Assembly: GCA_946885335.1 (NCBI GenBank) | Contig: CAMPGG010000166.1 | Span: 1 to 7,464 of the forward strand | From: an uncultured Chitinophagaceae bacterium | GTDB lineage: Bacteria > Bacteroidota > Bacteroidia > Chitinophagales > Chitinophagaceae | Direction: 5' to 3' | DNA length: 7,464 bases | Position numbers and translations under genes: made by a program | Shown: in pieces, positions 6,370 through 7,464 of the stretch | Position numbering within the stretch: the stretch's first letter is position 1 | Layout: each line of letters opens with the position of its first letter | The notes under the pieces: model-generated | Told to the model about the DNA's origin: nothing | Database searches by the model: none | What the model saw: only the letters and a program-made list of their open reading frames with translations

Positions 6370-7080
6370 ATGACCGCTAAAAGTACTGTTTACCTGGTTC
6401 CTTCTTTGTTGCATGAGGATGGTTTAAAAACAATTCCTGATTATATACTGGATGCTGTAAAAGATTGCCAGGTATTTTTTGTGGAGAATGAAAGAACTGC
6501 CCGTCGCTATCTTAAACAACTTTGGAAAGAAATGGTGATCGATGATTATGCATGGATAGCTATTCATAAAGCCGAAGAAACAGTAAAACAAAATTTTATC
6601 CGCTATTTAAAAGAAGGTAAAAATATCGGGATCATCAGTGAAGCAGGTTGCCCGGCTATTGCGGATCCGGGGCAATTATTAGTTGAACAAGCCCAACTCC
6701 ATGATGCAATCGTAAAACCTTTGGTTGGTCCAAGTTCTATTTTATTAGCCCTGATGGCCAGTGGTATGAATGGCCAGTGTTTTCGGTTTATGGGTTATTT
6801 ACCCATAGAAAAAAATAACCGGGTTACGGCTATTCGGGCTCTTGAAAAAGATTCACAATCTGCTAACTGCACACAAATGTTTATTGAAACGCCTTATCGC
6901 AATAACCAGGTGCTGGAATCCATTATACAAAACTGCCAACCCGGAACACGGTTATGCATTGCCGTTAATTTAACCGGCCCTGATGAATGGATCAAAACAA
7001 AAACGATTAAGGAATGGAGCCGGCAGGTTCCGGATATTCATAAGAAACCTGCTATGTTCCTGGTATATGCCGGCCGTTAA
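6370..7080 (+). CDS. RsmI-like SAM-dependent methyltransferase (tetrapyrrole methylase fold)
   Basis: The 236-residue product has the TP-methylase fold shared with RsmI, the 16S rRNA C1402 2'-O-methyltransferase. Recognisable blocks are GIISEAGCPAIADPG (87-101; RsmI: GLISDAGTPLINDPG), VKPLVGPSSILLALMASG (115-132; RsmI: PLPGPCAAITALSAAG), FRFMGYLPIEKNNR (138-151) and TQMFIETPYRNNQVLESI (168-185). The N-terminus differs. RsmI normally has a VPTPIGNL-type glycine loop and AEDTRHT; here there is VYLVPSLLHEDGLKTIP (7-23) and VENERTARRYL (38-48). I therefore take it for a Bacteroidetes paralogue rather than RsmI itself; the substrate (probably RNA) is unknown. It starts two bases after the EI24-like stop (shared transcript, likely translational coupling). 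Its stop overlaps the stop of the opposing gene by four bases. The alternative is a diverged true RsmI, if no other copy exists in the genome. Confidence 0.85.
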   Translation: MTAKSTVYLVPSLLHEDGLKTIPDYILDAVKDCQVFFVENERTARRYLKQLWKEMVIDDYAWIAIHKAEETVKQNFIRYLKEGKNIGIISEAGCPAIADPGQLLVEQAQLHDAIVKPLVGPSSILLALMASGMNGQCFRFMGYLPIEKNNRVTAIRALEKDSQSANCTQMFIETPYRNNQVLESIIQNCQPGTRLCIAVNLTGPDEWIKTKTIKEWSRQVPDIHKKPAMFLVYAGR

Positions 7081-7457
7081 TAAACATCCCGGTTTCTCAT
7101 GGCGATGATACTGTCTACGATATAACGGGTATTTCCCCGCCAGGGCACCACGCCATGGTATTCCTTATAATGAAGATCGAAGATCTTTCCGCTGTGCAAC
7201 TTTAACGTATCATATATTCTTTCATTTACCACTGAAAATTCAAACTCGTACGATTCAATACTCCCTGCCGTTCTGCTGCGGATGCCTTCCTGTATCAACT
7301 TACCTTCATAGGTCTTAAAAAGATCGCCTTTCTTCACCGCGTAGTTCAGGTAGCCCGTTTTGACACCATCGCCAAAAACATAAAAATATTTCCAAACAAT
7401 AAAACCACCTGCAATAAGTAGAATACTTACAAAGAGGATGAGGAAGAATTTTCTCAT
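7077..7457 (-). CDS. Small membrane-anchored protein of unknown function (Bacteroidetes-type)
   Basis: A 126-residue protein with one N-terminal hydrophobic helix (FFLILFVSILLIAGGFIVW, 4-22) after Met-Arg-Lys. It has no obvious cleavage site, so it is probably anchored with its C-terminal domain outside the cytoplasm. The soluble part has a compact motif set: KTGYLNYAVKKGDLFKTYEGKL (33-54; key residues KG-LFKTYEG), YEFEFSV (70-76), LHYKEY (95-100) and VPWRGNTRYIVDSI (104-117). I recall similar short Bacteroidetes proteins, with LFKTYEG and PWRG-T-Y-VD, that carry the label 6-phosphogluconate dehydrogenase in databases. Nothing here resembles that enzyme (no Rossmann fold, about a quarter of the length), so the label should not be copied. 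The gene is convergent with the methyltransferase; the TTAA at 7077-7080 supplies both stop codons. The ATG at 7457 is seven bases from the window edge, so its promoter is not visible. Confidence 0.8.
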   Translation of the reverse strand: MRKFFLILFVSILLIAGGFIVWKYFYVFGDGVKTGYLNYAVKKGDLFKTYEGKLIQEGIRSRTAGSIESYEFEFSVVNERIYDTLKLHSGKIFDLHYKEYHGVVPWRGNTRYIVDSIIAMRNRDVY

Positions 7458-7464
7458 AAATAGA

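Noticed and set aside
1..7464. A defence island, biosynthetic cluster or mobile element
   Set aside because: No nuclease, toxin, transposase, integrase, reverse transcriptase or tRNA-flanked repeat is seen; each gene fits a housekeeping or envelope family, and base composition looks even across the window.

Overview
The window looks like a piece of a Bacteroidetes chromosome, most likely Chitinophagaceae or a close relative. The evidence is a PorP/SprF-type protein (type IX secretion/gliding, confined to this phylum), promoter-like elements of the phylum's TTTG-N19-TAnnTTTG class, starts that mostly lack a Shine-Dalgarno sequence, and a small membrane protein of a type I recall only from Bacteroidetes. 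Base composition looks even and AT-rich. I see no mobile element, CRISPR array, tRNA or rRNA.

Layout. 1-1640 (minus) is the 5' half of a large secreted beta-propeller protein, probably the N-terminal part of a TolB/PD40-amidohydrolase; it runs off the left edge. 1771-2868 (minus) is anmK (anhydro-N-acetylmuramic acid kinase, cell-wall recycling). 2993-3643 (plus) is upp (uracil salvage), divergent from anmK. 3708-4721 (plus) is a PorP/SprF outer-membrane protein. It converges on 4846-5457 (minus), an AAG/MPG-type 3-methyladenine DNA glycosylase. 5609-6367 and 6370-7080 (plus) form a tight two-gene unit: an EI24/CysZ-like integral membrane protein and an RsmI-like SAM-dependent methyltransferase. 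7077-7457 (minus) is a small membrane-anchored protein whose stop codon overlaps that of the methyltransferase.

These are mainly unrelated housekeeping or envelope genes, not one pathway. The envelope theme (propeller protein, AnmK, PorP/SprF, EI24, small anchored protein) is loose. I found no evidence of a new multi-gene system. The most unusual structure is in the gap between the stop codons of the PorP/SprF and glycosylase genes, which is largely filled by two adjacent but unrelated arrays of degenerate 7-bp units (4721-4776 and 4809-4850). Secondary points are two interlocked inverted repeats between anmK and the propeller gene, a symmetric divergent promoter-like element between anmK and upp, a probable TTG start for the EI24 gene backed by a well-spaced promoter, and a methyltransferase that departs from true RsmI at its N-terminal motif.

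No gene-free stretch exceeds 300 bases. The longest gaps are 1641-1770, 2869-2992, 4722-4845 and 5458-5608, and each is described below.
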